A stretch of DNA of 64,000 bases. It comes from Maribacter aquivivus (GTDB lineage: Bacteria > Bacteroidota > Bacteroidia > Flavobacteriales > Flavobacteriaceae). This document shows, piece after piece, positions 54,165-63,840 of the stretch. The DNA lies in contig NZ_FQZX01000004.1 in the NCBI RefSeq assembly GCF_900142175.1, forward strand, positions 106,998 to 170,997, given 5' to 3'. A program made the position numbers and the translations under genes. Below the pieces are notes generated by a model that was not told the DNA's origin, made no database searches, and saw only the letters and a program-made list of their open reading frames with translations. Position 1 is the stretch's first letter. Each line of letters begins with the position of its first letter.

Positions 54165-55535
54165 TTATGCGTTAAGTACAAAATCTCTTAATAGGATAAA
54201 AACAACAGCCCCACTAATAAAACCTGCAAAAGCCAACCATGCAATCTTTTTAAGATACCAGAAAAAATCAATTTTCTCCATACCCATTGCAACAACACCT
54301 GCGGCAGAACCAATTATTAGCATACTACCACCTGTACCAGCAGAATAAGCGATAAAATGCCATAACGGATTATCTAAAGGTTCGCTAAACATCCCCATAC
54401 TTGCAGCAACCAATGGCACATTATCAATAACCGCTGACCCCAAACCAAATAATAACACTACAACATCAGTATTAGGTATTGCTTCATTAAGTGCACCTGC
54501 AGCATTAAAAAGTATTCCTAACGATTCCATAGCAGCTACCGCTAATAAAATTCCTAAGAAGAACAATATACTTGGTAATTCTATTTTAGATAAAGAATGG
54601 TGAACAGGACTATGGTGACCTTCACTATCTTGACCTTCTTGATCTACTGAAGAAATGCTAAATTTCTTATTACTATATATTTCAGCGAAAGTTGCTACAA
54701 CAGCCAATGATAACATCATACCTACATAAGGTGGCAAATGCGTAACTGTCTTAAAAATAGGAACAAACAAAATAGCACCTAGACCTAAATACAACATTAC
54801 CCCACTATACTTAGACTTAGATTTTTCTTCTTCTAACTCCCCATCAATTAAACCTTTAAACACTTTAAATCTACTTGCAATTACAACAGGTACAATCATA
54901 CATACTAATGAAGGTAAAAGCACGTGAAGAACCAATTGACCAGCACTTACTCTATTAGCAATCCACAACATGGTAGTGGTAACATCACCAATAGGCGACC
55001 AAGCACCACCAGCGTTTGCCGTAATAACTATCATACCAGCAAACCACAATTTTGTTTCTCTATCCTTAATAACCTTTTGAAGTATAGTAATTAACACTAT
55101 AGTAGCCGTAAGGTTATCTATTATAGCAGATAATATGAATGCTAATATTGAAAACAACCAAAGTAATTTTCCCTTCTGCTTTGTTTTAATAAAGCCTTTA
55201 ATAGTTGCAAAACCATCGAAATAATCAATTATCTCTACAATGGTCATTGCCCCTAATAAGAAAAATAAGATTTCAGCAGTTTTACCTAAATGATGCAAAA
55301 GTGATTCCTCCATCATGTGCATTCGATCCAAATGACCAAACTTATCAAATCCTTCTACAAGACTTTGATGAGCAGAATCAAACCAGTTTTCATAGCCATC
55401 TATACCAAGAGCAATCAGTGCCCAAAGTATAGCCATCATAGCTAATGCTGGAATTAATTTATCTATTTTAAGATTGTGCTCTAAGGTAATGGCAAGGTAT
55501 CCTGCCAAAAAAACAATAACAATGATGGTTTCCAT
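54165..55535 (-). CDS. nhaD: NhaD-type Na+/H+ antiporter
   Basis: A 456-aa membrane antiporter of the ArsB/NhaD superfamily. Recognisable blocks are LDRMHMMEESLLHHLGKTAE, FFLLGAMTIVEIIDYFDGF, ILSAIIDNLTATIVLITIL, NAGGAWSPIGDVTTTMLWI and a late AVIDNVPLVAASMGMF with GTGGSMLIIGSAAG. The IDN repeats and SPIGDVTT are typical of NhaD. It should export Na+ in exchange for H+, as expected of a marine bacterium. It is followed by exbB on the same strand. Confidence 0.93.
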   Translation of the reverse strand: METIIVIVFLAGYLAITLEHNLKIDKLIPALAMMAILWALIALGIDGYENWFDSAHQSLVEGFDKFGHLDRMHMMEESLLHHLGKTAEILFFLLGAMTIVEIIDYFDGFATIKGFIKTKQKGKLLWLFSILAFILSAIIDNLTATIVLITILQKVIKDRETKLWFAGMIVITANAGGAWSPIGDVTTTMLWIANRVSAGQLVLHVLLPSLVCMIVPVVIASRFKVFKGLIDGELEEEKSKSKYSGVMLYLGLGAILFVPIFKTVTHLPPYVGMMLSLAVVATFAEIYSNKKFSISSVDQEGQDSEGHHSPVHHSLSKIELPSILFFLGILLAVAAMESLGILFNAAGALNEAIPNTDVVVLLFGLGSAVIDNVPLVAASMGMFSEPLDNPLWHFIAYSAGTGGSMLIIGSAAGVVAMGMEKIDFFWYLKKIAWLAFAGFISGAVVFILLRDFVLNA

Positions 55536-55873
55536 ATTCGTTGGTTTTTTTGAGTAACTAGTTAGTAGTTGTAAATATAGGTTCTAATTCTAAAAAATAA
55601 ATCTTCCAAATATATTTAAAATTGTCTTTGAATTCCTAATGAATTAACAATAATACCGAAGTTATTTGACTTCCAAATACTTAAACTGATACTATTATAA
55701 AATTAACAAGTTTTTAGTGACCACATTTTAACGCATAAGAAAATGTTAAATATGAACCGACCCCATATTTGGACGGTATTATTGTTACAAAATCGGTCAA
55801 AAGGAGGTGCTTAAGTGTAATATTTAACTACTATATCTTTATCTTTGATACGTTAACCTTTATATACAATTAG
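55536..55873. other. 338-bp divergent intergenic region nhaD / acyl-CoA dehydrogenase
   Basis: It holds a TATATTTG on the minus strand at 55617-55624 (candidate nhaD -7) and a TATCTTTG on the plus strand at 55840-55847. An imperfect repeat, ACCGACC-N8-GGACGGT, lies at 55756-55777. An AAGGAGGTG stretch at 55801-55809 resembles a perfect Shine-Dalgarno, but no reading frame follows it. Confidence 0.55.
55840..55847 (+). promoter_or_regulatory. Putative -7 element of the acyl-CoA dehydrogenase gene
   Basis: TATCTTTG is a full TAnnTTTG match, 27 bases before the ATG. No good -33 TTTG is at the expected distance. Confidence 0.5.
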
Positions 55874-57013
55874 ATGGATTTTTCATTAAATGAAGAACAA
55901 AAACTTATAAAACAAGCTGCACGTGATTTTGCTGAAACTGAACTGTTAGCAGAAGTAATTGAACGTGATGACGCCCAAAGATTCCCTACAGAAGAAATTA
56001 AAAAATTAGGAGAACTTGGATTCCTAGGAATGATGGTAGACCCAAAATATGGCGGAAGTGGTCTTGATACATTATCATATGTAATTGCCATGGAAGAAAT
56101 TTCTAAAATTGACGCTTCTACTTCAGTTGTCATGTCAGTAAATAATTCTCTTGTATGTTGGGGGTTAGAAAAATTTGGTTCCGAAGCTCAAAAGGAAAAA
56201 TATCTCACAAAGCTTTCTACAGGAGAGCAAATAGGCGCATTTTGCCTTTCTGAACCGGAAGCCGGTAGTGATGCTACATCTCAAAAAACAACCGCAATAG
56301 ATATGGGCGACCATTATATTGTTAACGGCACCAAAAACTGGATTACAAATGGTGGTACCGCAAGCACATATATTGTAATTGCACAAACCGATAAAGACAA
56401 AAAGCACAGAGGCATAAATGCATTGATCATAGAGAAAGGTGCTCCCGGATTCGAAATTGGTCCTAAAGAAAATAAATTAGGAATTAGAGGTAGTGACACC
56501 CATTCTTTAATATTTAACGATGTAAAAGTGCCAAAAGAAAATAGAATCGGTGAAGATGGCTTCGGCTTTAAATTTGCTATGAAAACTTTGGCAGGTGGTC
56601 GTATTGGTATTGCTGCGCAAGCGTTAGGTATTGCTGCAGGTGCTTATGAACTAGCTCTAAAATACTCTAAAGAACGTAAGGCTTTCGGTACCGAAATCAG
56701 CAACCACCAAGCTATCGCATTTAAACTTGCCGATATGCACACCGAAATTCAAGCTGCACGATTATTGGTATATCAATCTGCAATGGATAAGGATAATGGT
56801 AATGATTATGACCTTTCTGGTGCAATGGCAAAACTATACGCATCAAAAGTTGCAATGGAAACCACAGTTGAAGCCGTACAAATTCACGGTGGAAATGGTT
56901 TTGTAAAAGACTACCACGTAGAAAGATTAATGAGAGACGCAAAAATCACTCAGATATATGAAGGCACTTCTGAAATACAAAAAATAGTAATTTCAAGAAG
57001 TATTTTGAAGTAA
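55874..57013 (+). CDS. Acyl-CoA dehydrogenase
   Basis: An FAD enzyme (379 aa) oxidising acyl-CoA to enoyl-CoA. Motifs are the FAD/substrate block AFCLSEPEAGSDA, NGTKNWITNGG, KLGIRGSDTHSL, ERKAFG and QIHGGNGFVKDY. The catalytic Glu is in QIYEGTSEIQK near the C-terminus. Length and Glu position fit short-chain (butyryl-CoA-type) members, but chain length is not certain. Electrons should go to the ETF encoded at 10858-12605. It is a single-gene unit followed by a clear terminator. Confidence 0.93.
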   Translation: MDFSLNEEQKLIKQAARDFAETELLAEVIERDDAQRFPTEEIKKLGELGFLGMMVDPKYGGSGLDTLSYVIAMEEISKIDASTSVVMSVNNSLVCWGLEKFGSEAQKEKYLTKLSTGEQIGAFCLSEPEAGSDATSQKTTAIDMGDHYIVNGTKNWITNGGTASTYIVIAQTDKDKKHRGINALIIEKGAPGFEIGPKENKLGIRGSDTHSLIFNDVKVPKENRIGEDGFGFKFAMKTLAGGRIGIAAQALGIAAGAYELALKYSKERKAFGTEISNHQAIAFKLADMHTEIQAARLLVYQSAMDKDNGNDYDLSGAMAKLYASKVAMETTVEAVQIHGGNGFVKDYHVERLMRDAKITQIYEGTSEIQKIVISRSILK

Positions 57014-57032
57014 AAATATACTTTTCAAGTTT

Positions 57033-57062
57033 ACACCCCCATACATTATGGGGGTGTTTTTA
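57033..57062 (+). terminator. Intrinsic terminator after acyl-CoA dehydrogenase
   Basis: ACACCCCCATA pairs with TATGGGGGTGT around a CAT loop, followed by TTTTT. Confidence 0.92.
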
Positions 57063-57308
57063 TTTAAACAACTCATTAACTTTGTTACCCTCTCAATAAA
57101 GTTAGACTTAATTGTTAGAAAGTTGTAAAAACAAGAATTTACCCCCTACTTCACCCATTCTTTTCAATAATATTAACTTAATTTTATCAATCTGATAAAT
57201 TGAAGGTTTTAAAAATCCATAATTATCGATTTTTTAAGCTTTTATTTATTTCGTTGAATTTTTTACTTGAATTTGTTTTAATCATTGAATATAATTCAAT
57301 TAAATTGA

Positions 57309-57316
57309 TATTTTTG
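57309..57316 (+). promoter_or_regulatory. Putative -7 element of gltBD
   Basis: TATTTTTG matches TAnnTTTG, with an ATTG 21 bases upstream as a weak -33. The ATG is 17 bases downstream, implying a very short leader. Confidence 0.45.
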
Positions 57317-57333
57317 AAGAAATACCACAAAGG

Positions 57334-60300
57334 ATGACACTGAAGAAGCAAGGATTATATCTACCGGAATTTGAACATGATAACTGTGGGGCTGGATTTA
57401 TTTGTAGCCTTAAAGGAAAAAAATCTAACGACATTATACATAAAGCGTTAGAGATACTTGAACGTTTAGAACACAGGGGCGCAGTAAGTGCCGATGGTAA
57501 GACAGGAGATGGAGCAGGTATTTTAATAGATATACCTCATGATTTTTTTCAGGCTGTTTGTAGCTTTGAATTACCAAAGGCTGGCGATTATGCTGTTGGT
57601 AATATCTTTTTTCCTCGTAAAGAGAATCAACGTGATTTTTGCATCTCGGTTTTTGAGGAAAATATAAAAAAGCAAGGTTTAAAACTATTAGGATGGAGAG
57701 ATGTACCAGTCAACAGATCAATACCTGGTAGAATCGCTGCTGAAACAGAACCTTTTGTAAAACAAATATTCGTAGCCAAAGAGAACGAAAATCAAAATTA
57801 TTTTGATTTTAATCTGAAACTTTTTATTGCACGCAAAGTAACTGAGCATACTATAATAAAATCAAAATTATCTGAAAGCAAGTTCTTTTATGTACCTAGT
57901 TTATCTACCAAGATAATTATTTTCAAAGGTTTACTAATGCCATTAGACATTAGCCTGTATTACTCAGACTTAATGGATTCTAGAGTAGTAACTAGATTAG
58001 CATTGGTACACCAAAGATTCTCAACAAATACCTTCCCAACTTGGGATTTGGCACAACCATTTAGATACATGTGCCACAATGGTGAAATAAACACTCTTAG
58101 AGGTAATGTTACCCGTATGTTCTCTAGAGAAGAATTATTGAAGAGTGATGCCTTCGGTGAAGAAATCAAAAACATACTTCCTGTTATTTTACCTGGAAAA
58201 TCAGATTCTGCTACCATGGATATGGTTGTTGAATTATTATTAATGACAGGTAGATCTTTACCAGAAGTAATGATGATTTTAGTACCTGAAGCATGGGAGA
58301 AAAATGAAGAAATGTCTGAAGCTAAAAGAGCATTCTACGAGTATCACTCTTGCATGATGGAACCTTGGGACGGACCAGCATCCATACCTTTCACAGATGG
58401 TAACTTTATTGGTGCTGTTTTAGACAGAAACGGACTAAGACCTTCAAGATACACGGTAACAAAAGATGATTACGTGGTTATGTCATCTGAAACGGGTGTT
58501 GTTGATATCACTCCAGAGAATGTAGATTTTCATGGAAGATTACAACCAGGCAAGATGTTCTTGGTAAATATGGAAGAAGGTAGAATTATTAACGATGAAG
58601 AAATTAAAGAGAACATCGCTCAAAAATTTCCTTACAAGAAATGGCTAAATGATAACCTAGTTCATTTAAAAGACATTCCTTATAATGATTGCCCTTTATT
58701 TTTAGGTGAAGAATCTTTAGAAAAGAGAAAATCCGTTTTCGGCTATACATTAGAAGATATCAACACCATAGTACTTCCTATGGCAAAAGCAGGCAAAGAA
58801 CCAATTGGCTCAATGGGTTCAGATACTCCAATTGCTGTTTTATCTCAACGACCTCAATTAATTTACAACTATTTTAAGCAACTATTCGCCCAAGTAACGA
58901 ACCCGCCTTTAGATGGTATTCGTGAAGAATTGATTACAGATATCAGTTTAACTTTAGGTAGCGACCATAACATATTTGAATTTACAGAACTACACTGTAG
59001 AAAACTTAAAATTCAAAATCCTGTTATTTCTAAAGAGGATTTGGATAAAATTAAAAACTATGACGTAAGTCCAGATTACAAAGTAGTCTCTATTCCTATG
59101 TTATATTCCATCAAACAAGGACATAACGGATTAGAAGATGCTTTACAAGCACTGTTGGATCAAGCATCTAAATCAGTAGATGAAGGAGCTAACATTATTA
59201 TACTTTCAGATAGAAATGTTACAGAAGAAACGGCTCCTATTCCAGCACTTTTGGCTTGTTCATTTGTAAATAGTGGATTACAGAAACTAGGCAAACGTTC
59301 TAAGCTTAGTGTAATAATAGAATCTGCAGAGCCACGCGAAGTACATCATTTCGCTTTATTATTTGGTTTCGGAGCAAGTGCTATTAATCCATACTTGGTT
59401 AATGAAATTATTGCAGAGCAAATAGAGGAGCATGATATTACAGAAATATCATTTGATGATGCTATTAAAAATTACAATAAAGCTGTAGGTAAAGGTATTT
59501 TGAAAGTAATGAACAAAATTGGTATTTCAACATTGAATTCATACCGAGGTTCTCAACTTTTTGAATGTATCGGGATCAACACTAAGGTGGTTGATAAATA
59601 TTTTCCAAATACACCGACACGTATTCAAGGTATTGGTCTTTATCAAATTGAAAAAGAGATTGCACTGCGTCATCATAAAACATTTAGCAAAAAACATATT
59701 GATGCTAATTTAGACTTAGAAATTGGCGGAGAATACAGATGGAGAAGAGATGGTGAGAAACACATGTTCAATCCATTATCTATCGCAAAACTTCAAAAGT
59801 CTGTTCGTAATAATGAGCCAGACACATACAAGGAGTACTCGAGTATGGTTAATGAGCAATCTAAAAACCTTATGACGATTAGAGGTCTTTTTGAATTCTC
59901 TAATTATGATCCAATTCCATTAGAAGATGTTGAACCATGGACAGAAATTGTAAAAAGGTTTAAAACTGGTGCAATGTCTTATGGATCCATCAGTAAAGAA
60001 GCTCATGAGAATTTAGCAATTGCAATGAACCGTATTGGTGGCAAAAGTAACTCGGGCGAAGGGGGAGAAGATGAAAATAGATTCTATAAAAATTCAACAG
60101 GAGACTGGAGAAACAGTGCAATAAAACAAGTTGCCTCAGGTAGGTTCGGTGTTACTTCTAACTACTTGACCAACGCTAAAGAAATTCAAATAAAAATGGC
60201 ACAAGGTGCCAAACCAGGTGAGGGTGGTCAATTACCAGGACCAAAAGTAAATCCAGAAATTGCAAAAACAAGAAATTCTACTCCTTATGTAGGGTTAATT

Positions 60301-61842
60301 TCTCCACCACCGCATCACGATATTTATTCTATTGAAGATTTATCTCAACTTATTTATGATTTAAAATCCGCTAATAGAAAAGCTAGAATTAATGTGAAAT
60401 TAGTTTCTGAAGTTGGTGTAGGTACGGTTGCTGCCGGTGTTGCTAAAGCAAAAGCTGATGTAGTATTAGTCTCTGGGTTTGATGGCGGTACAGGAGCTTC
60501 TCCTTTAACCTCATTAAAGCATTGTGGTTTGCCATGGGAACTTGGTATTGCCGAAGCACAACAGACACTAGTATTAAATGATTTAAGAAATAGAATTGTT
60601 CTTGAATGTGACGGACAGTTAAAAACCGGTAGAGATGTTGCCATAGCTTGCCTATTAGGAGCTGAAGAATTCGGTTTCGCTACCGCACCACTTGTAGCAT
60701 CTGGTTGTATAATGATGCGTGTTTGCCATTTGAACACTTGCCCAGTAGGTATCGCAACTCAAAACCCTGAGTTAAGAAAGAAATTCAACGGTAAGCCAGA
60801 ACATGTTGTTAACTACATGTATTTTGTAGCACAAGAGTTACGTGAAATTATGGCACAATTAGGCTTTAAGACCATCAATGAAATGGTAGGTCAGGTTCAA
60901 AAACTAGATCGCAAAAAAGCAATTGACCACTATAAAGCAGCTGGGATTGATTTAACTCCTATTTTACATCAAGTAGATGTGCCTAAAGGAACTAAATTCT
61001 ACAACACAGAAAAGCAAAAGCACGATATAGATAAATCAATAGAGTTTGACATTATAGCAAAAGCTAATCCGTCATTATTCAGAAAAGAAAAATTAATTTT
61101 AGATTACCCAATTTGTAATACTGATCGTGCCGTTGGTGCAATCATCAGTAATGAGATTTCTAAAACTTATGGTGCAGAAGGATTACCAATAAATACACTA
61201 CGTCTAAATTTTACAGGGTCTGCAGGACAAAGTTTTGGAGCATTTGCGACAAGAGGACTGACAATGATCGTTAATGGAAACACTAATGATTATTTAGGTA
61301 AGGGACTTTCAGGGGCCAAACTAATTATCAAAGTTCCTGAGAAATCAACAATAGTACCAGAAGACAATGTAATTACTGGTAATGTTACATTATATGGAGC
61401 TACCGCTGGTAGAGCATATATTAACGGAAAAGCAGGTGAACGTTTTTGTGTTCGTAATTCTGGAGCGAAAGCTGTAGTGGAAGGTATTGGAGATCACGGT
61501 TGCGAATATATGACTGGTGGTGTTGCTGTTATTCTCGGTGAAGTTGGAAGAAACTTTGGTGCAGGTATGAGCGGCGGTATCGCATTCGTATTAGATAACA
61601 ACAAGACATTTAAAAAGCGATGCAGTACACAAGGTCTTAATCTTTTAGAAGTAACTGAGACCAATGATATCGAGCAATTAAAAGAATTAATTGAAAGCCA
61701 TTATAACTCTACATCAAGCCCATTAGCACAACGTATTTTAGAAAACTGGGAATCATATTTACCTAAATTCGTTAAGGTCTTACCTGAAGAATACAGACAA
61801 GCTTTAATTAGATTAGAGGAAGAAAATTTACAAACTATTTAA
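57334..61842 (+). CDS. gltB: Glutamate synthase, large subunit
   Basis: A 1502-aa amidotransferase/synthase that makes glutamate from 2-oxoglutarate and glutamine. A short propeptide precedes the nucleophile Cys in DNCGAGFI (residue 18). The glutaminase domain (to about 400) has LVHQRFSTNTFPTWDLAQPF and CHNGEINT. The FMN synthase domain shows GEGGEDENRF, KPGEGGQLPG, SPPPHHDIYSIEDL and GFDGGTGASP. The 3Fe-4S cysteines are in GCIMMRVCHLNTCPVG. The C-terminal GXGXG-type beta-helix (about 1245-1420) has GGVAVILG. gltD follows after 9 bases. Confidence 0.97.
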   Translation: MTLKKQGLYLPEFEHDNCGAGFICSLKGKKSNDIIHKALEILERLEHRGAVSADGKTGDGAGILIDIPHDFFQAVCSFELPKAGDYAVGNIFFPRKENQRDFCISVFEENIKKQGLKLLGWRDVPVNRSIPGRIAAETEPFVKQIFVAKENENQNYFDFNLKLFIARKVTEHTIIKSKLSESKFFYVPSLSTKIIIFKGLLMPLDISLYYSDLMDSRVVTRLALVHQRFSTNTFPTWDLAQPFRYMCHNGEINTLRGNVTRMFSREELLKSDAFGEEIKNILPVILPGKSDSATMDMVVELLLMTGRSLPEVMMILVPEAWEKNEEMSEAKRAFYEYHSCMMEPWDGPASIPFTDGNFIGAVLDRNGLRPSRYTVTKDDYVVMSSETGVVDITPENVDFHGRLQPGKMFLVNMEEGRIINDEEIKENIAQKFPYKKWLNDNLVHLKDIPYNDCPLFLGEESLEKRKSVFGYTLEDINTIVLPMAKAGKEPIGSMGSDTPIAVLSQRPQLIYNYFKQLFAQVTNPPLDGIREELITDISLTLGSDHNIFEFTELHCRKLKIQNPVISKEDLDKIKNYDVSPDYKVVSIPMLYSIKQGHNGLEDALQALLDQASKSVDEGANIIILSDRNVTEETAPIPALLACSFVNSGLQKLGKRSKLSVIIESAEPREVHHFALLFGFGASAINPYLVNEIIAEQIEEHDITEISFDDAIKNYNKAVGKGILKVMNKIGISTLNSYRGSQLFECIGINTKVVDKYFPNTPTRIQGIGLYQIEKEIALRHHKTFSKKHIDANLDLEIGGEYRWRRDGEKHMFNPLSIAKLQKSVRNNEPDTYKEYSSMVNEQSKNLMTIRGLFEFSNYDPIPLEDVEPWTEIVKRFKTGAMSYGSISKEAHENLAIAMNRIGGKSNSGEGGEDENRFYKNSTGDWRNSAIKQVASGRFGVTSNYLTNAKEIQIKMAQGAKPGEGGQLPGPKVNPEIAKTRNSTPYVGLISPPPHHDIYSIEDLSQLIYDLKSANRKARINVKLVSEVGVGTVAAGVAKAKADVVLVSGFDGGTGASPLTSLKHCGLPWELGIAEAQQTLVLNDLRNRIVLECDGQLKTGRDVAIACLLGAEEFGFATAPLVASGCIMMRVCHLNTCPVGIATQNPELRKKFNGKPEHVVNYMYFVAQELREIMAQLGFKTINEMVGQVQKLDRKKAIDHYKAAGIDLTPILHQVDVPKGTKFYNTEKQKHDIDKSIEFDIIAKANPSLFRKEKLILDYPICNTDRAVGAIISNEISKTYGAEGLPINTLRLNFTGSAGQSFGAFATRGLTMIVNGNTNDYLGKGLSGAKLIIKVPEKSTIVPEDNVITGNVTLYGATAGRAYINGKAGERFCVRNSGAKAVVEGIGDHGCEYMTGGVAVILGEVGRNFGAGMSGGIAFVLDNNKTFKKRCSTQGLNLLEVTETNDIEQLKELIESHYNSTSSPLAQRILENWESYLPKFVKVLPEEYRQALIRLEEENLQTI

Positions 61843-61851
61843 AATCGGAAT

Positions 61852-63318
61852 ATGGGAAAGATTACAGGATTTTTGGAATTCGATAGAAAAATTGAAGCAT
61901 ACGAACCGGTTGAGGAACGTTTAAAAGATTATAAAGAATTTACAATACCATTACCTGAAAAGGAAATGAAAGAGCAAGGTGCTCGTTGCATGGATTGTGG
62001 CATACCTTTTTGCCATAGTGGTTGCCCTTTAGGAAATTTAATTCCTGATTTCAATGATGCAGTATACCGCTCTAAATGGGAAAAAGCGAGTGAAATTTTA
62101 CATTCAACAAATAATTTTCCAGAATTTACAGGAAGATTATGCCCAGCACCATGCGAAGAAGCTTGTGTACTTGGTATTAATGAAGACCCAGTAACTATTG
62201 AAAATATTGAAAAAAATATTGTTGAAACTGCTTTCAAGAAAGGATGGATTACCCCGAAACTACCTTTGAACAAAACAGGTAAAAAAGTTGCTGTAATAGG
62301 TTCAGGACCTGCAGGTCTTGCAACTGCACAACAATTGAATAGAGCCGGTCATGATGTTACCGTATTTGAACGCGATCAGAAGCCTGGTGGATTAATGCGT
62401 TATGGTATTCCAGATTTTAAAATGGAGAAAAATGTTATTGACAGACGTTTAAATGTTCTTAAAGAAGAAGGTATAACTTTCAAATGCGGAGTTCATATAG
62501 GCGTAGATATTAAAGCGGATGCCCTTAAAAAAGAATATGATGCAATTGTTTTAACTGGTGGGGCAACTATTAGAAGAAATTTACCAATTGAAGGTTCAGA
62601 TTTAAAAGGTGTAGTTCAGGCAATGGACTTTCTAGCCCAAAATAATAGACGTGTTGACGGTATTAAAGATTTGGGAGAGGAAATTAAAGCTACAGGTAAA
62701 AATGTAGTTGTTATAGGTGGCGGTGATACCGGATCTGATTGTATAGGTACTTCTTTTCGTCATGGAGCAACTTCTGTATCCAATTTCGAAATTATGCCAA
62801 TGGCAACAACGGAAAGACCAGAAGGTCAACCTTGGCCATTTTGGCCTATGAGATTAAGAACAAGTTCTTCACATAAAGAAGGAGCTGAACGTTTCTTTAG
62901 TATATCTACAAAAAAATTTATTGGAGATGCCGATGGAAATTTAACAGGATTGATAACTTCAGAGGTAGAATGGATAAAAACTCCTGGACAACGTCCACAA
63001 CTTAAAGAAGTTCCTGGCACAGAAAAGGAATGGAAATGTGAATTAGCACTATTAGCTTTAGGTTTCACAGGTTCTGAAAATACTGTTGCAAGTCAATTAG
63101 GCTTAGAGATGGATGCTAGAACAAATATTAAAGCATCTGAAAATGATTATAAAACTAATGTAGCAGGCGTATTTGCTGCTGGTGATCAAAGAAGAGGTCA
63201 ATCTTTAATTGTTTGGGCTATATCTGAAGGTCGACAAGCTGCTCATCATGTAGATAAATACTTAATGGGCGAAACTGCTTTACCTCTTAAAGGTGAAGGT
63301 GATTTGCCAAGAGTATAG
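61852..63318 (+). CDS. gltD: Glutamate synthase, small subunit
   Basis: An NADPH-oxidising flavoprotein (488 aa) passing electrons to GltB. The N-terminal Fe-S segment has CMDCGIPFCHSGCPLGN and CPAPCEEACVLG. The FAD loop is VAVIGSGPAGLATAQQL, and the NADPH loop is VVVIGGGDTGSDCIG. The closing FAD motif is GVFAAGDQRRGQSLIVWA. The length is standard. It is in an operon with gltB, ended by a strong hairpin. Confidence 0.97.
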   Translation: MGKITGFLEFDRKIEAYEPVEERLKDYKEFTIPLPEKEMKEQGARCMDCGIPFCHSGCPLGNLIPDFNDAVYRSKWEKASEILHSTNNFPEFTGRLCPAPCEEACVLGINEDPVTIENIEKNIVETAFKKGWITPKLPLNKTGKKVAVIGSGPAGLATAQQLNRAGHDVTVFERDQKPGGLMRYGIPDFKMEKNVIDRRLNVLKEEGITFKCGVHIGVDIKADALKKEYDAIVLTGGATIRRNLPIEGSDLKGVVQAMDFLAQNNRRVDGIKDLGEEIKATGKNVVVIGGGDTGSDCIGTSFRHGATSVSNFEIMPMATTERPEGQPWPFWPMRLRTSSSHKEGAERFFSISTKKFIGDADGNLTGLITSEVEWIKTPGQRPQLKEVPGTEKEWKCELALLALGFTGSENTVASQLGLEMDARTNIKASENDYKTNVAGVFAAGDQRRGQSLIVWAISEGRQAAHHVDKYLMGETALPLKGEGDLPRV

Positions 63319-63340
63319 TACTCGTACAAATAGCATTAAT

Positions 63341-63375
63341 AGCCCCAACTATTCATTTAGTTGGGGCTTTCTTAT
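63341..63375 (+). terminator. Intrinsic terminator of gltBD
   Basis: AGCCCCAACTA pairs perfectly with TAGTTGGGGCT around a 6-base loop, followed by a T-rich tail. Confidence 0.9.
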
Positions 63376-63626
63376 TTATAACAAGAACTGGGTAACATCA
63401 CAAATCACCAGTTCTTTGATAGTTTAGTTTTGTTAACCCAATTAAATAGCTGGATGTGTTTAATTATATTCAAGATTCATAATCAACTAGCGAATTAAAT
63501 ACAAACAGATTTGTTATGAATACAAATTAAGTAAGCATGCTATTGCCCTATCTCAGTTATTAACTTTTTCTAAAGGTTTGTAGAAAAGGAAGCATTCTAA
63601 CAGAGTTATCTATAAAACCTATTATC

Positions 63627-63650
63627 TAGTAGTAGTAGTAGTAGTAGTAG
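63627..63650. repeat. (TAG)8 trinucleotide microsatellite
   Basis: Eight uninterrupted TAG units (24 bases) lie in non-coding DNA downstream of the rRNA operon. Slippage could make the length variable. Confidence 0.95.
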
Positions 63651-63693
63651 AAGTGAAATAATCTCTTGTTACCTAGCGTACTTTATGGTATAA

Positions 63694-63725
63694 AAAAAGC
63701 CCTTTACATTACTGTAAAGGGCTTT
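63694..63725 (-). terminator. Intrinsic terminator of the rRNA operon
   Basis: A 13-bp perfect stem (AAAGCCCTTTACA pairing with TGTAAAGGGCTTT) has a TTAC loop, with seven T on the minus strand. It lies a few bases past the 5S 3' end. Confidence 0.92.
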
Positions 63726-63730
63726 CGAAA

Positions 63731-63840
63731 AAGGCGGCTACCTACTCTCCCACTTGATATAGCAGTACCATCGGCGCAAACGGTCTTAACTTCCCTGTTC
63801 GGAATGGTAAGGGGTGGGCCCCGTCGCCATGGCCACCTAA
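63731..63840 (-). rRNA. rrf: 5S ribosomal RNA
   Basis: Minus-strand 5S rRNA of about 110 bases. Recognisable segments are CCATTCCGAACAGGGAAGTT, the GCGCCGATGGTACTGC block and GTGGGAGAGTAGGTAGCCGC. Helix I forms from GGTGGC at the 5' end and GCCGCC at the 3' end. The ends are approximate to a few bases. It closes an rRNA operon whose 23S gene lies beyond the right edge. Confidence 0.94.

Larger units (their letters stand above)
57014..57333. other. 320-bp intergenic region upstream of gltBD
   Basis: After the terminator the stretch is AT-rich with no gene. It contains TTATCA-ATC-TGATAA (57184-57198), a small palindrome that could be a regulator site, and a TATTTTTG -7 element near its end. 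Confidence 0.5.
63319..63730. other. 412-bp intergenic region between gltD and the rRNA operon end
   Basis: It contains the gltBD terminator, an AT-rich stretch without a gene, a (TAG)8 microsatellite and the rRNA operon terminator. I see no reading frame or RNA gene in it. Confidence 0.7.

Noticed and set aside
63627..63650. CRISPR-like repeat
   Set aside because: It is a simple trinucleotide run with no spacers. No cas genes are in the window.
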